From positions 22,650,392 through 22,714,391 of the forward strand of contig QCXZ01000003.1 of assembly GCA_025024175.1 (NCBI GenBank): a stretch of 64,000 bases of DNA, in the 5' to 3' direction. The notes beneath the pieces are model-generated. The model was given only the letters and a program-made list of their open reading frames with translations. It ran no database searches and was not told the origin of the DNA. The position numbers and the translations under genes were made by a program. This DNA comes from Rhyzopertha dominica (lineage: Eukaryota; Arthropoda; Insecta; Coleoptera; Bostrichidae). Positions 34,500-45,729 of this stretch are shown here, piece after piece. Each line of letters begins with the position of its first letter. Within the stretch, counting starts at the first letter, position 1.

Positions 34500-35064
34500 A
34501 GTATTCAGTCGTTAGTTGCAGTCGACGAAAATTCTAATAATTGTTGTGTTTCTGGGTCGAGTTTTAAAAAAATTAACACACTTTCCGTGTAAATGATAAA
34601 TACATCGAGGTGTCAGTGCTTGCAATTCATATGTACATCTGGAAATTCAAATTTAAGGTTACTTTGTTGTGTGTTAATTAAATCACATTATTTCTTTTGG
34701 ATTTTGTTGGAAATGTTAATGCGAATGTAAGAAACATTTTTAAGCATTTACTGTGCAATATTGTGTGAATTTTTATACCATCAAGTCTAAATCGTTAGTC
34801 ATTTAATTGTGAGAGTTTTGTAACGTTTGGAGGTCGATGGTCCAACGATTGATTCTACGGGTTTAGTTTTAAATCGTGAAGTATTCATTTTGCGAGAGTA
34901 TTTGCGTGTTTAACGAACAAAGATTGGTCATTTCACAAGCCATGGAACTATAACAGTGTGCTTTATATTTATACATTCGCTGACACCCGTTCTCAAAATA
35001 GAAGTGTAGTTATTGGGATGTCTATGTTCTTCGTTGGAACTGGTTGAAGAAATTCAGAAACAAA
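34500..35064 (+). promoter_or_regulatory. Candidate noncoding first exon with splice donor
   Basis: This stretch is richer in CG than its surroundings and ends CAGAAACAAA followed by GTAAGTAC at 35065, an excellent plus-strand donor. It contains several ATGs, each followed soon by a stop, as in many 5' UTRs. No coding exon that could follow it is recognised in the rest of the window, so the gene would have a very long first intron, or this is chance. Weakly supported. Confidence 0.25.
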
Positions 35065-35477
35065 GTAAGTACTTAAATATCGCTATACTACTGTTCTAAT
35101 AATTATCCGTGTTCCGTGTAACATTGAGGGTATACCTACTTCTTTACCTGTTCAGTTGATTGCAGTTTCAAGCGTCCTTCACTTCCGTGATTATAATTGT
35201 AAGCGTGCAACTTGGTGTACAATTTCGAACAAAACATTTAGCAATTCGTTGCGTAAACCTTATTGTTTTTAGTGCGTTTACTGCTCACAGTTTCAAGTTG
35301 TACAATTAATTGTGTTTTGATACCATTAACCATTATCCTCATATCGGAGATGCGTGTTTTGTTCGTTAATAATTGTTTTGTTTTAAGTTTTTTGCGAAAA
35401 TATTTGGTGAAGAAGAGTTTCTACTTTCTACAGCTAGTACAATGAATCCGAATTCCAAGACATACCTACCCATATAT

Positions 35478-35760
35478 ACAGGGTGTTTTTGAGAGACCTC
35501 GTGAACCTGATGGAGTCAAGCGGGGATTCGTTGGTGGCAGGGGGTCATTGGAGGTCATGACCCTGCCATGATTTTGTTCTTGACAGTAGCAGACCAGCAG
35601 ATCCACGGAAGCTACAGTTTTTCTCCAAAAATTAGTTCTAGTTCTACATTTCTTGAGAAAAAAAATCGGTTTTCAACATTTACATAATAGTCAAAATTGA
35701 AAAAAAAGGATCATTTGAAATGGCTGTTATAAACAGAAAAATTTTTTTTTCACATTAGGG
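35478..35760. repeat. Solo CAGGGTGTTTTTGAGAG element end
   Basis: TACAGGGTGTTTTTGAGAGA at 35477 resembles the left terminus of the palindromic elements, again directly after TA. No inverted partner is found nearby, so this is a truncated or internally deleted copy of another member. Confidence 0.45.
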
Positions 35761-35879
35761 CGTTTATTTAACAAGAAGCCAAGATTAATTTTTGGCGTGG
35801 ATGGACGGCCTGGGGTGTAACTAGTCCACATAGTTTCATACAAGTCATATATTTAACGTCTAAATATAGCATTGGAAGT

Positions 35880-35960
35880 TCTGGACACTGTATGTTATTA
35901 GCCTCTGGATCGAGAGGCCGTGATTCGAGTCCCACCGATAGCGTGGTTGGAGTGAATGCA
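35880..35960 (+). repeat. Possible tRNA-derived SINE fragment
   Basis: GTGATTCGAGTCCCACC (35920-35936) resembles a Pol III box B within a tRNA T arm. No matching box A was found upstream, so this may be the rear part of a SINE head. Weak on its own. Confidence 0.3.
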
Positions 35961-36009
35961 CTTAAATATGTAAAAAACTGTATGTATGAGTTTGTCGATT
36001 GTCGCAATC

Positions 36010-39000
36010 CGTCGGGTAATTTAATTTAAGAAACAGACTCGACCTAACTACATTACTAGTAAATTCAGTATTCATTTGACATTCATGGCGTTACGCATAT
36101 ACTTAACCAAAAAGCACAGACACAACTTGAATATCTAATCGAAAAAAATAGTTTCAGTATAATTTTCATGTTGCAACTTTCTAATGCCCACTGGATTCTA
36201 ATTTTGCAATTAACTGAAAAATTTGATCTTATAAGAATAGCAAAAATAACCTTCTTGGATAAATGGTTGTAACTTACTAAATTTAACATGGGTAGGTATT
36301 CCGTCAAATACATTCGTTTTGCGTGATATGCTAATTCCTATTAAAAACACATATTTTCGTGTATGCATTTGTTTTAGTAATTTCACATGAAAACGTTAAT
36401 CGCAAAATGGAGTAAAGTCTAAAAATAGATAAAAAATGTAATTATATTATCCTAGATTAANTATTTGGCATGATGGAATATATGACTACACAATTTGAGA
36501 ATTAATTACGTTTTTCCTTATTTTAGGAACAGTGTACGCGTATCCTTTTACGGTAACACTTTTGTCTTCAGGGAGAGTATAAATAAAATTCCCATTCTGA
36601 TTACCTACTTTCAGTAAATTCATACAATTTAACCGAGCATTCCACACCTTTGTTGTAACTGGTGATGTACTCTTCCCATTAAAAGTGTCCAGTAGCTTCT
36701 ACTAAAAATACACAGATCCCAATGGCAATGACATTTTTTCATTCTACATGTCAGATGTTTTTATCTTCTATGCATCCATAAGACATCACTGCTCAACTTT
36801 GATCTTCAGTCAGTTAGAAGCCAGCAAACTTAAACGCGAGTTAAAACGTGTGGTTTTAGGTTAGGTTTTAGTCATTGTGCGTCTTTTCTGTCTGTTATGC
36901 ACGTGCGCATAAGTCCCAATTTCAAGATCAAATGATGGTGTATCGCAGCGCGCTGTCAAGTGGCAGTGTGTTGATCGGGCGACGCGCCTGACGCACTATG
37001 TGAATAAATTTTCATTATACTCTACCGTCGCTATAATAGATGTTTACGTATCAAAAATTGCAGAATGCACTACGATTTTAATTATTTTAATTAGAATACT
37101 TTAGGCTTTAGACAAAAATGTGCAATTTACTCATTATAACTGGTATGTTGTCCGTGATGGCCAGTAAGTAGGAATAGTTATATAAATCGACTGCAGAAGA
37201 CGAAAAAATACATTGTAATTTGCTGGGGAGCTTCAGCTTGCTGATTAAATCAAATTCGGTTGTGAAAATTATTATTACCAGGAAATAAAATGGAATCAGC
37301 AATAGTCAACGGAACGATTCTATTTTAAATCTATATCAACCAGTAAGCAGTGGCAAACCTGGCTGTACTCATACATGAAGCAAGCTTGGCACCAAATTTT
37401 TTTAAGTAAATACAATATTATTGGGATAGAATTATTTAATAAAATTCACAGGCTTCACACATCCAGCCTAAGCGATTGAGGCATTGAAAATATTTTAGAA
37501 TTTTTTTGAAACTCTTTTTTACTCATTATTTTTATTGCATTGTATAATGTACCGAAATTGTCCGCATTTGATACCATAATGGTATGTGATACCTGGTTAG
37601 TTGGCCGTGATCGTGGCGATCTTTTCTCCCTAATTTTTCGCTCACTTGTGTAATGAGCATCTTCAGAGCTGAGTTCGTGGTGGACGTAGTTGTCTCAGAG
37701 CAAACACAAACAGTTTGTTTTCGCATGGTGACAACTCCAACACTACTAACAAGTAGTGGGCGAAATGTCAGCATATAAGGAAGAAATCACCATGACTACA
37801 GCCAACTGATCCGTAATCACCTACAGCTACGGCCTGCGGGCGTGAAATCTTCAATCACTATATTTGCAACATTTTTATATTTTTTATGTTTTCTTTTTAA
37901 CTAACACATTGTTACTGGAATATTCTCGAAGCTCCCAGACGAATGGAATTCTAGTTTCATCATGGCGAAACTATTCTGGCAGTATATGTACCACACTTAG
38001 AGATTCTCAACCAATTAAGACACCAACGTTACACCTTTTCAGTCCGTAAGGTTCTGTATTTAACGATTACTAACACGTACATCAAGTACCTAGACACACA
38101 AACCATTGCACGCGAGCTAACAAATATCGCGACTTTCATATTCGCCTACTACTACATTCGGTGGCCTTTTGCCACGATGGATGACGACGTTGGCGGGTTG
38201 TTCCAATTTCCATGGAGGCTAGGGAATTCCTTTGTTGGTGCTTATCTCGTAACAATATGTTTTCACTTTTAGCCAAGATAAACAAATACTAGTAGATATT
38301 GGCAAAATGTGGACAAACACCTGCCTATTCTACGAGTGTTTCTCTGTCATTCGGTGTCATTATACGTCAGTGCAAATATACTCACAGGTTTAATAAATAT
38401 TTGTGTCAAATTCAGATCGTTTTAATCGAAAACTAAACCTATACAACATTATGCAAGATGATTACTGAAACATTTTTGTAAAAAATGCATACATTTGGTC
38501 TCGCTTTTATCCCTATCACTATAACCAAATGTCAACTAAATTTCAGTGCATTATCTTTCCAATAATTGTGATGTAACTAAAATTAACATTTAGGCATATT
38601 TTTGTTTCGCTGATTTTTTTTGTTTCTCTTTTACATTAATAGTCATAGTTCTTGATCGACGCTGAAAAACACAGGAAATAGACCTTACTTTTAAGATAAC
38701 CCGTATATATCGTATTATACTTATATTGTACAGGTTACTGTAGGTACAAGCTAATTCGCTTGCGTTTATGAGCATGAAATATTATTTTCTCTAGCAAAGA
38801 TACATTCGATGCTCAAGTGGTGCAACTGAATAAGTGTAAAGCTATCCGTAGTATGTAAAAGTTATTGTTAAGAGTGAAATTAACGGTTCATTGAAATGTT
38901 TATTTTTTTAAAATTACAATAGATTATTTTCTCGGTATTAATTGTCGCTCGTTTGTTTTAACAATATACTTTGTTTATAATTATAAACTTATCGCGTAAT

Positions 39001-40303
39001 GTATCGTGCAGCTTCTAAGAAAAGAAATACAAAACGAGCATGTATGCAATTGTAAAATTCACAAAATAAGTATTCATTTGAACTGTAAATTGTGTTAATT
39101 TTGTTTTGCTTGATTTTCGATTGGATGATACACTCTAAAGAATAAACAAAACGGTGCTCAATAATTAAGAACTGGTATTGGTACGTCGAAATTATTTTTA
39201 TTTCACACTTAAATAAATTTGCCACACGTTGGGTTGATATTGACAAGCCTCTAAGTGTAACTGGTATAACCCTAAATTTGAAGGAGCTGTTAAGTTTTGG
39301 TCCACACTACACATAAGTTCCTTGTTCCTTTATGACATTAAAGTAACGTGAAGATACTATGGTACTATGCCAAGTTTTATATATGCGGTCCATCGCGCTG
39401 GTAATAGTGATAATGTTAACAGTGTTCAGTTAAAAAAATAATGATCAAGACGCTTATGATTTGTTGATGCCGGACAAAGACGGCCCGACAAAGGGATTTG
39501 ATTTGAGAAATTCTGTTTATCACGGCCGTTTTGCGTAGACAAAAGGCTTCGAAATGTCTATTTCTGAATGTAAGTTTTCAAACGAACCATTTTACGCTGG
39601 TTAAAGTCCAAGACTGTGTTTTTTTTTTAATTTTTATCGCGGTTTTTTCTCAAAACTGGGGCGCGTATTTGTTCAGTTTAATAATTTCTAAACGATCGGT
39701 TACGACCATACAGTGTTTAAAAAATAATATTTTTATTCCTCTATAAATTTAAAGGCCACTTTGTTGATATGATATGTGGACTATCATGCCCGTTTCTGAG
39801 TTATTTAACGTTTATTGAAAAAATTGACATTTGCAGCATTATCGAAAAATTGTATATCTCTAAAACTAAGAAAGATAAAAGGATGGGGCTTTTACTATTT
39901 GATTAAGCTTGAAATTGTTGGAATAAACAAATGCATAAAATCATTAATACTGTCACATGAAATAGATTGGTATATTTATTTTTGCACTGTTAAATGCAAA
40001 ATTCGAAAACATTTCTACTTTATTACGGTATATTTCGATCTATCTTTAGTACTTTTAGAGGTGTTAGGTTATTACTTGTATAATAAGCATTATTGAAGTT
40101 TTATTACTGGTTGGCCATACAAAATTGAAAAAAGAAATGCAAAAAAAATGACTGCTTTTAATTGGGGATAGAATAACTTATTTTTTTCGAATAGTATGCT
40201 GTAATAGAGTTTCAATTAAAACTCTTACTATCCATTATACAGAATACAGATACTTTGAGATCCACTTTTCCCTCGCATTTTCCAGGTTTGGAACTGTCAG
40301 TAT
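36010..40303. other. 4.3 kb without a recognised gene
   Basis: AT-rich intergenic or intronic DNA. Short frames on both strands (for example at 39815-40096) have random-looking composition. The only structured signal I found is a hammerhead-like core at 37632-37670. A patch around 36830-37020 is unusually GC- and CG-rich but carries no ORF. Confidence 0.4.
37632..37670 (-). ncRNA. Degenerate hammerhead-like core (Penelope type)
   Basis: The minus strand reads CTGAAGA, a stem TGCTCA...TGAGC with loop TTACACAAG, then GAAA. This is the order of a hammerhead core and helix II with one core change (CTGAAGA for CTGATGA). A GGGCGAAATGTCAGC phrase lies about 95 bp away in the other orientation. Probably a decayed Penelope-like LTR fragment, not an active ribozyme. 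Confidence 0.4.
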
Positions 40304-41150
40304 CAGTGATGTTAAAATTACTTCACGATGTGTAATTAATTACAAATCAATTACATGCTTCGATATAATATCAAATAATCAATTACATCTACTTTTTGGA
40401 TAGAATCAGGTAGAAAGTTTTGGAAAAAGTTTTAAAACAATAATATGTTATTCTTACCCTCGCTCATACCTAGGTGTTTTGACAATCAAACAATTTTTAT
40501 TACATAAAACGAAACTCAAAGACTTACATAGGGCTCCTAACTATTTTTATATGCAAACTTACAACTTTAACTAGTAACTAATAATCTAACAAATTACTTA
40601 TTATTGTTTTTAATGATTCATCTAGGTTTCAAAATTTGCCCACTAGAACTAAACATTTGCTCAACGGGAGTAGATGAGGGTATTATGACATTATATTTTT
40701 TGAAAATCTTAAATATTGCAGGATAGCCTTTTACAGATAGTACTTTTTGCTTTCGGATAATCTAAAAATCTTATATGTGAAGCATTTTCGCATATCCATA
40801 TAATAAAAAATTTGACAATATATATTCCAGAGGTGAATCCCAAGGACTTCGGTTACTATCACATCAAAGCAAAAAGTGTTCTTGACGAGTTCTCTAATAA
40901 CTGCAACATAATTTATTTTATCTTTGTCAGAATGAATCCAGTTAAATTTAAACTGTGGTTAGGAACAAGTTGTCCAAATGTATGGTCTTCTGAATAACTA
41001 ATTGAAATCTAAAATATGTGAAAATGAATTTCATATTTGTTATAATTGAATCCTAGAGCTCGATACAACATTTCAAATTTTCAATTCTTTGATCACCTTT
41101 AAATTAATTAAAAAATAGTTAGCAAAGCATATCCTATATATAACAGTGAT
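40304..41150 (-). mobile_element. hAT transposase remnant, copy 2
   Basis: It starts CAGTGATGTTAAAATTACTT at 40304, as in copy 1. On the minus strand, near 40690-40630, the frame reads PSSTPVEQMFSSSGQILKPR, the hAT C-terminal dimerisation motif. A stop follows the final Arg. The rest parallels 33115-33640 in direct orientation. The far end is not clear, so the element is truncated. Confidence 0.75.
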
Positions 41151-42149
41151 TTTGAAGAAAATGTAAATGTATTCTACCCGTCAACCTTTTATTAAAAAAC
41201 ATTGGGGCCAATTAAATAATTTCCTGAAATTCTCGCCCATACGTCGAGTGACTACTTATACTGCCTACTAAAGGGTCTTCTGTGATATGGATGGATTTGT
41301 CGTATTGTAATAGTGACAGTTATTCTATTAACAGCGCCATTTTTATAAAAGGTAGCGTTATAGGTAAACATAACATATTGAAAAAGTCTTTTTTCTTAGT
41401 TTCCAAGATACATACATTTATATGCTGCAAACGTGAAATTTCTAAAAAAAAAAAACGTTAAATAACCCCAAAACAGCGCATGATAGACCACATGTTATAT
41501 TAACAAAGTCTTCTATCGAGGAATCTAAAAATGTACAGGGTGGTCCATAAAAAAAGTAACTTAGTAGCTCACATGCAAAATGGGAAACCCTGGATAAGTG
41601 AAAATATTTAAATATTAAATTGGTAATATTAATGGAGCTAGACTCCGTTCCGTCTTTGGGAAAATACTCTGTATATTAAAATGTTATATGAAAGTGATAA
41701 GCTACTTGATGACTTTTAAATGAATACCTGTTATAATGAACAAATGCTGTATGCTGTATACGTATACTTATGTATTTATGTACAACAGTTAAATTTTATG
41801 CAGTGTCATTGAAGAATCTACGCACTATTTTCGGCCAAAAACAAGGAAATCCTTTCAGTATCTACGAATGAAGCGTATTTTCAAAGTTACTCGTGGATAG
41901 GAAAAATACCGAGCAGTTTGGCTTGAATCCAAACATTTACTTTATTATAGTCATCGTGTGGGTTGAAACGAGACAGACTAGAGTATCGATTTTCATGTAA
42001 CCGGGTTTTCTAAATTACGTGTCTTGTGTAATATGTAACTATGCGTAGGCCCTAATTTAAGCAATTCTTACATACATAGTCATAGTAGTCATTGTAACAG
42101 ACTTGTAACATCTATATATAAAAAAGGGGACCTACAGCTTTTGCCGTTT
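41151..42149. other. No gene; one solo element terminus
   Basis: ACAGGGTGGTCCATAAAAAA at 41535 is another CAGGGTG-type terminus after TA-rich sequence, without a visible partner. The rest is unassigned AT-rich DNA. Confidence 0.4.
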
Positions 42150-43800
42150 CCCGCATAATTCGTGATAATTTTCTATCATGCCAGTAGTTTTTCCCTCAGG
42201 TCTCTTCTTGCCATGGCTTCTCCTATCGCTTTTCTCCATGTACATATATATATGCTAGTCTTCCTCTTTTCCTTCTTTTTGGTGGATGGTATTCTGCCGC
42301 TAGACGTGGTAACCTTTCTTGTCCCATTCGCATGACGTGTCCGAACCAGATCAGTTGTATTTCTATTCTTTCTACTATCTACTATACCGGTGTTTAATTA
42401 ATTCATTTGGTATATCTTCCAGTCTTGAGATTCGTCAGGATCTCCTGAAAAAGTCCATTTCAACCGTTTGTAGCTTTTGTTTTTCCTTTGTGTTAATTTC
42501 CACGTTTTCGCACCGTATGTTGTAATCGGCTCTATTGTACAGTTATATAGTAATTTCTTTGTTTCAAATGTGAGTTTCGTGGACCACAATAAACCATTTA
42601 ATGTCTTGGTCATGCTTATCGTCTTGCGTAATGAGACTCCCTAAATAGTTATATTTTTCAATGCTTTTTATTGTTTAGTCTTGAAAGATATTCAGTTATA
42701 TTCATATCTACTTGCAATGCCCATTATGTTAATTCTTCTAATAATTTTCTCGTAATGTAGGTAAGTGATGCCCTCGTCATCATTGGTCGTTGACAAAAAG
42801 CATTGTGTAAAGATTTGTTTCCCCCATTTCTATTCCCATTCCTGAATATTTTCTGCAGCATTCACTGGGGGCTTGTTGTACATATACAGTAAACCTATTA
42901 AATTGTACTGTGATGAACTAAAATATATTTTTACCTGCCGCAATGGTAACATTGACAATTAGGAATTAGGTTCTATACTAGGTTAGTGGCAGTGTGGCAC
43001 TACCGGGTATTCTGTTTCTACGGGGAAGTTTTCTAACCTAGAAATTTGCTGAAAATAATCAAATTTATAAAGCCATGTCTGTGACCGCAACAAAATGGGG
43101 TTACGACGGACGCAGTTGTGTATATTAATGTTGTGTAATTTCGTGCATGCAGGTTATTGTTATCTTTTACCTTTGAAAGGAAAATAGTACCGTAAGTTGT
43201 TGGCAAATCTTTATAAAACCATCAAATTCGTGGCTACAACATTATCCTTAACCTTCAGTACAGTACATGGCAGTTGACAGTTGACATTGACAGCATATTG
43301 CGCTTATTGTAGTTTGACAGCAGTTATAAAAAGGCGGCACAAAGAATTCAGAAACCAACGCCGCCCGCGTTGCATGAATCATTTATAGAAACCCTGTATT
43401 TTATATAAGGTTGGTGACATGCTACAACTTTGTTTTAATCCTTTTGTAATTTTAATTCTATTGCTCATCTGTGGGCACGTTGTAACAACACATACAGTGT
43501 TTTTATATGTTGTAAATACGCCTGATATAGGTTTTGTTACCCCCACGTTTCTTCAAAAGAACGGAGTTATATGCGTTTTATAAGTCAATAAAAATAATGT
43601 AGGAGTCTATACTCCTCGACGCTCTTTTTCTATGACTGTTTTAGGGTGAAAGTATTGTCTAAACATGATTTTCCACTTCGAAAAGCACTTTGCTCTTCAA
43701 TATCCACAATATCTTCTTTAAATCGGGATTTTATTATCCTGCCATACAACCTCCCTATTGAACTGGTCACGTAAAAGCCCCTACAGTTCTTACACTGAGT
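42150..43800 (-). mobile_element. RTE-type LINE remnant
   Basis: On the minus strand, 43790-43600 encodes an RT segment (SSIGRLYGRIIKSRFKED, EEQSAFRSGKSCLDNTFTLK). 42613-42150 encodes the C-terminal end (LNGLLWSTKLTFETKKLLYN, TTYGAKTWKLTQRK, then a RKNRNTTDLVRT...RLPRL-like tail). Both fit the RTE/endonuclease-RT family common in beetles and other insects. The middle (42650-43560) shows no RT motifs and may be replaced by other DNA. Multiple stops make it inactive. Confidence 0.75.
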
Positions 43801-44389
43801 TTTACCTCCCTTCCCACGTAATCTGTGCTTATTTATATAATTTTTTTTGCTTAAAGTACAATATTAAGATTAGAGATAACAAAGAGGTAATAAAAAGTAA
43901 TAGGCACTGCATTAATTTAATTTTACACGGTTTAAATGATTTAAGGAAGATAAGAAACCATTAAAATACCGAATCAAAATTTTTCAGTGCATAATTTTTC
44001 TATAGTGCTTGGTGTCTGGAATACTAATATGGATTGTTATGTGGCATATTGTATTAAATTTGAAGCTTGCATATAATTGCACGAGACACACTAAAATACT
44101 TCGCTACGTTAGCAGAATATTTAGCACGTAACGGTCAGGTGAGTAAAGACTTCCAAACTGGATTACCTCTTGCCCGAACCGTCGCATGCAATAACTGGCA
44201 AAACCATACTAGTGGAATACATACGAAGCTTTTTCGTGCATTNCTCTTAATTATACCGTGACACCATTAAGTCTGCAGGAGAGNTTGTCTATTTATNATT
44301 GTGATCATTTGGTNCACTTTGCGACGGCGTACTGGCTTAAAAATAACGAAGTTCTGCAGATACAAATATAGCTAATGTAATTGTATATG

Positions 44390-44860
44390 AAGGTACTTAA
44401 TTCATACGGACAAAGTTGGTTGTGACGCTCCATCGCATTTTCAAGCCAAATGCTTTTTATGTGCGGATATTCCGACTCTTTTTAACAAAATAGTTCGCGT
44501 AATTTTGTTAACAGTTTTGAATAATATTTCCTGATATTGTTTTCCCCTTCTCCAGATAATTAATGAAGATGACACCACGATTATCATAAAAAAGCTGAAG
44601 CAAGAACCTTCCCAGCTGATTTTTGGGCTCGAATTTTTTGCCCTGGAGAATCACAGTACTTCCATTCCATCGACTGTTGTCTTGTCTAAGGGTCGAAAAT
44701 ATGTACCCCGGTTTCATCCATGGTGACAACTCTCTTCAGAAACTCCAAATCCTTTAAATCGAACACAGATTGAACATGAACGTTTTGAAACGTGCTCGCT
44801 TTTGATCCGCGTTCAAGCATTTTGGAATTTCATCTTGTAGATTTTTTCGTACCCAAATTG
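44390..44860 (-). mobile_element. Mariner-like transposase remnant 1
   Basis: The minus strand reads DLKDLEFLKRVVTMDET (first catalytic Asp), a frameshift, then RWNGSTVILQGKKFEPKNQL and YLEKGKTISG, which are mariner-family landmarks in order. The HxDNAxxH and YSPDLAP blocks are not recognised, and no TIRs were found. Several n positions lie beside it. Confidence 0.78.
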
Positions 44861-45084
44861 ACAAAGCTACATATGTTTTTTTTTTCAGAAACTAGCTGCT
44901 TGCTCGCGTAGAAGGTGATCGTATATTANACCAAATATCCAATACCGAAATAAAAATATTTGAAACAAATGCTAGATATCAAATAGGGATGTAATTTCTG
45001 ACGAAATGTGTACATTTCAACTTTTAACTAAAAGCCTAAATGTTTAAAAATTATTTCGAAAGCACTGAAAATTATAGAAATTGT

Positions 45085-45650
45085 TGTAATTTCGAGATGG
45101 CCTTCTCAAAACATAGATTTTCAACGTCTCCACCGCGTGACGGTTTCGCCAATGTGCCACACTTGGAAGTTCCTTCGCCTGCTATTGAACTTTCCAGAAT
45201 GTTCGAAACGTCAATTTTCGACATCTCCAGTGCGCGACGTTTGCGGCAATGCGCCACACTCCTGTTGAATTTTCTAGAATGTTCTATGACCTGAAAACGT
45301 CGATTTTCGACATCCCCACCACGAGCATTGTGACATACTTAAAGGTTCCTTCGTCTGCTGATAATTTATTCAGAATGTTCTATGAACGTTTTGAAACATC
45401 TTTGAGTTTCCCACCGCGGGACGGCTTCGGCAAACACTTGAGCATTCTATCGTCCTCTATTGAATTTTCCAGAATATTCTATGACATTTTCGAAACGTCG
45501 ACTTCTCCATCGCGAGACAGTTTCGGCTATATGTCCCACTTGGGGTTCTCTAGTTTTCTGTCTTCTGTCAAATTTTCTAGAATGTTCTCTGACCTCCAAA
45601 CGTCCAATTTCGACATCTCAACCTCGGGACTGTTACCATACAGCCTTTTT
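45085..45650. repeat. Degenerate tandem repeat with heat-shock-element cores
   Basis: Units of about 80-108 bp share (in order) GAATTTTCTAGAATGTTCTA, an AAACGTCGATTTTCGACATC-like block, a CACCGCGNGACG-like block and a CCACACTTGG-like block. Each of five units has alternating GAA/TTC boxes at HSF spacing: 45187-45204, 45267-45284 and 45462-45479 are perfect four-box sites (GAAnnTTCnnGAAnnTTC); 45570-45587 has one mismatch; 45363-45380 keeps two boxes. A 159-residue frame that runs through the array is a by-product of the repeat and is not called. Confidence 0.75.
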
Positions 45651-45729
45651 TCAATGAGGAATGTACAACCACGAGTGTGTACTAATGGGTTCCAGAGAAG
45701 AGTGAACGTGTACAGACAAACAGAATAAT

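Noticed and set aside
39815..40096. 93-residue plus-strand frame
   Set aside because: AT-rich random composition, no family, no signals.
45249..45728. 159-residue open frame
   Set aside because: It runs through the heat-shock-element tandem repeat, and other frames are also open there; its residues simply follow the repeat units.
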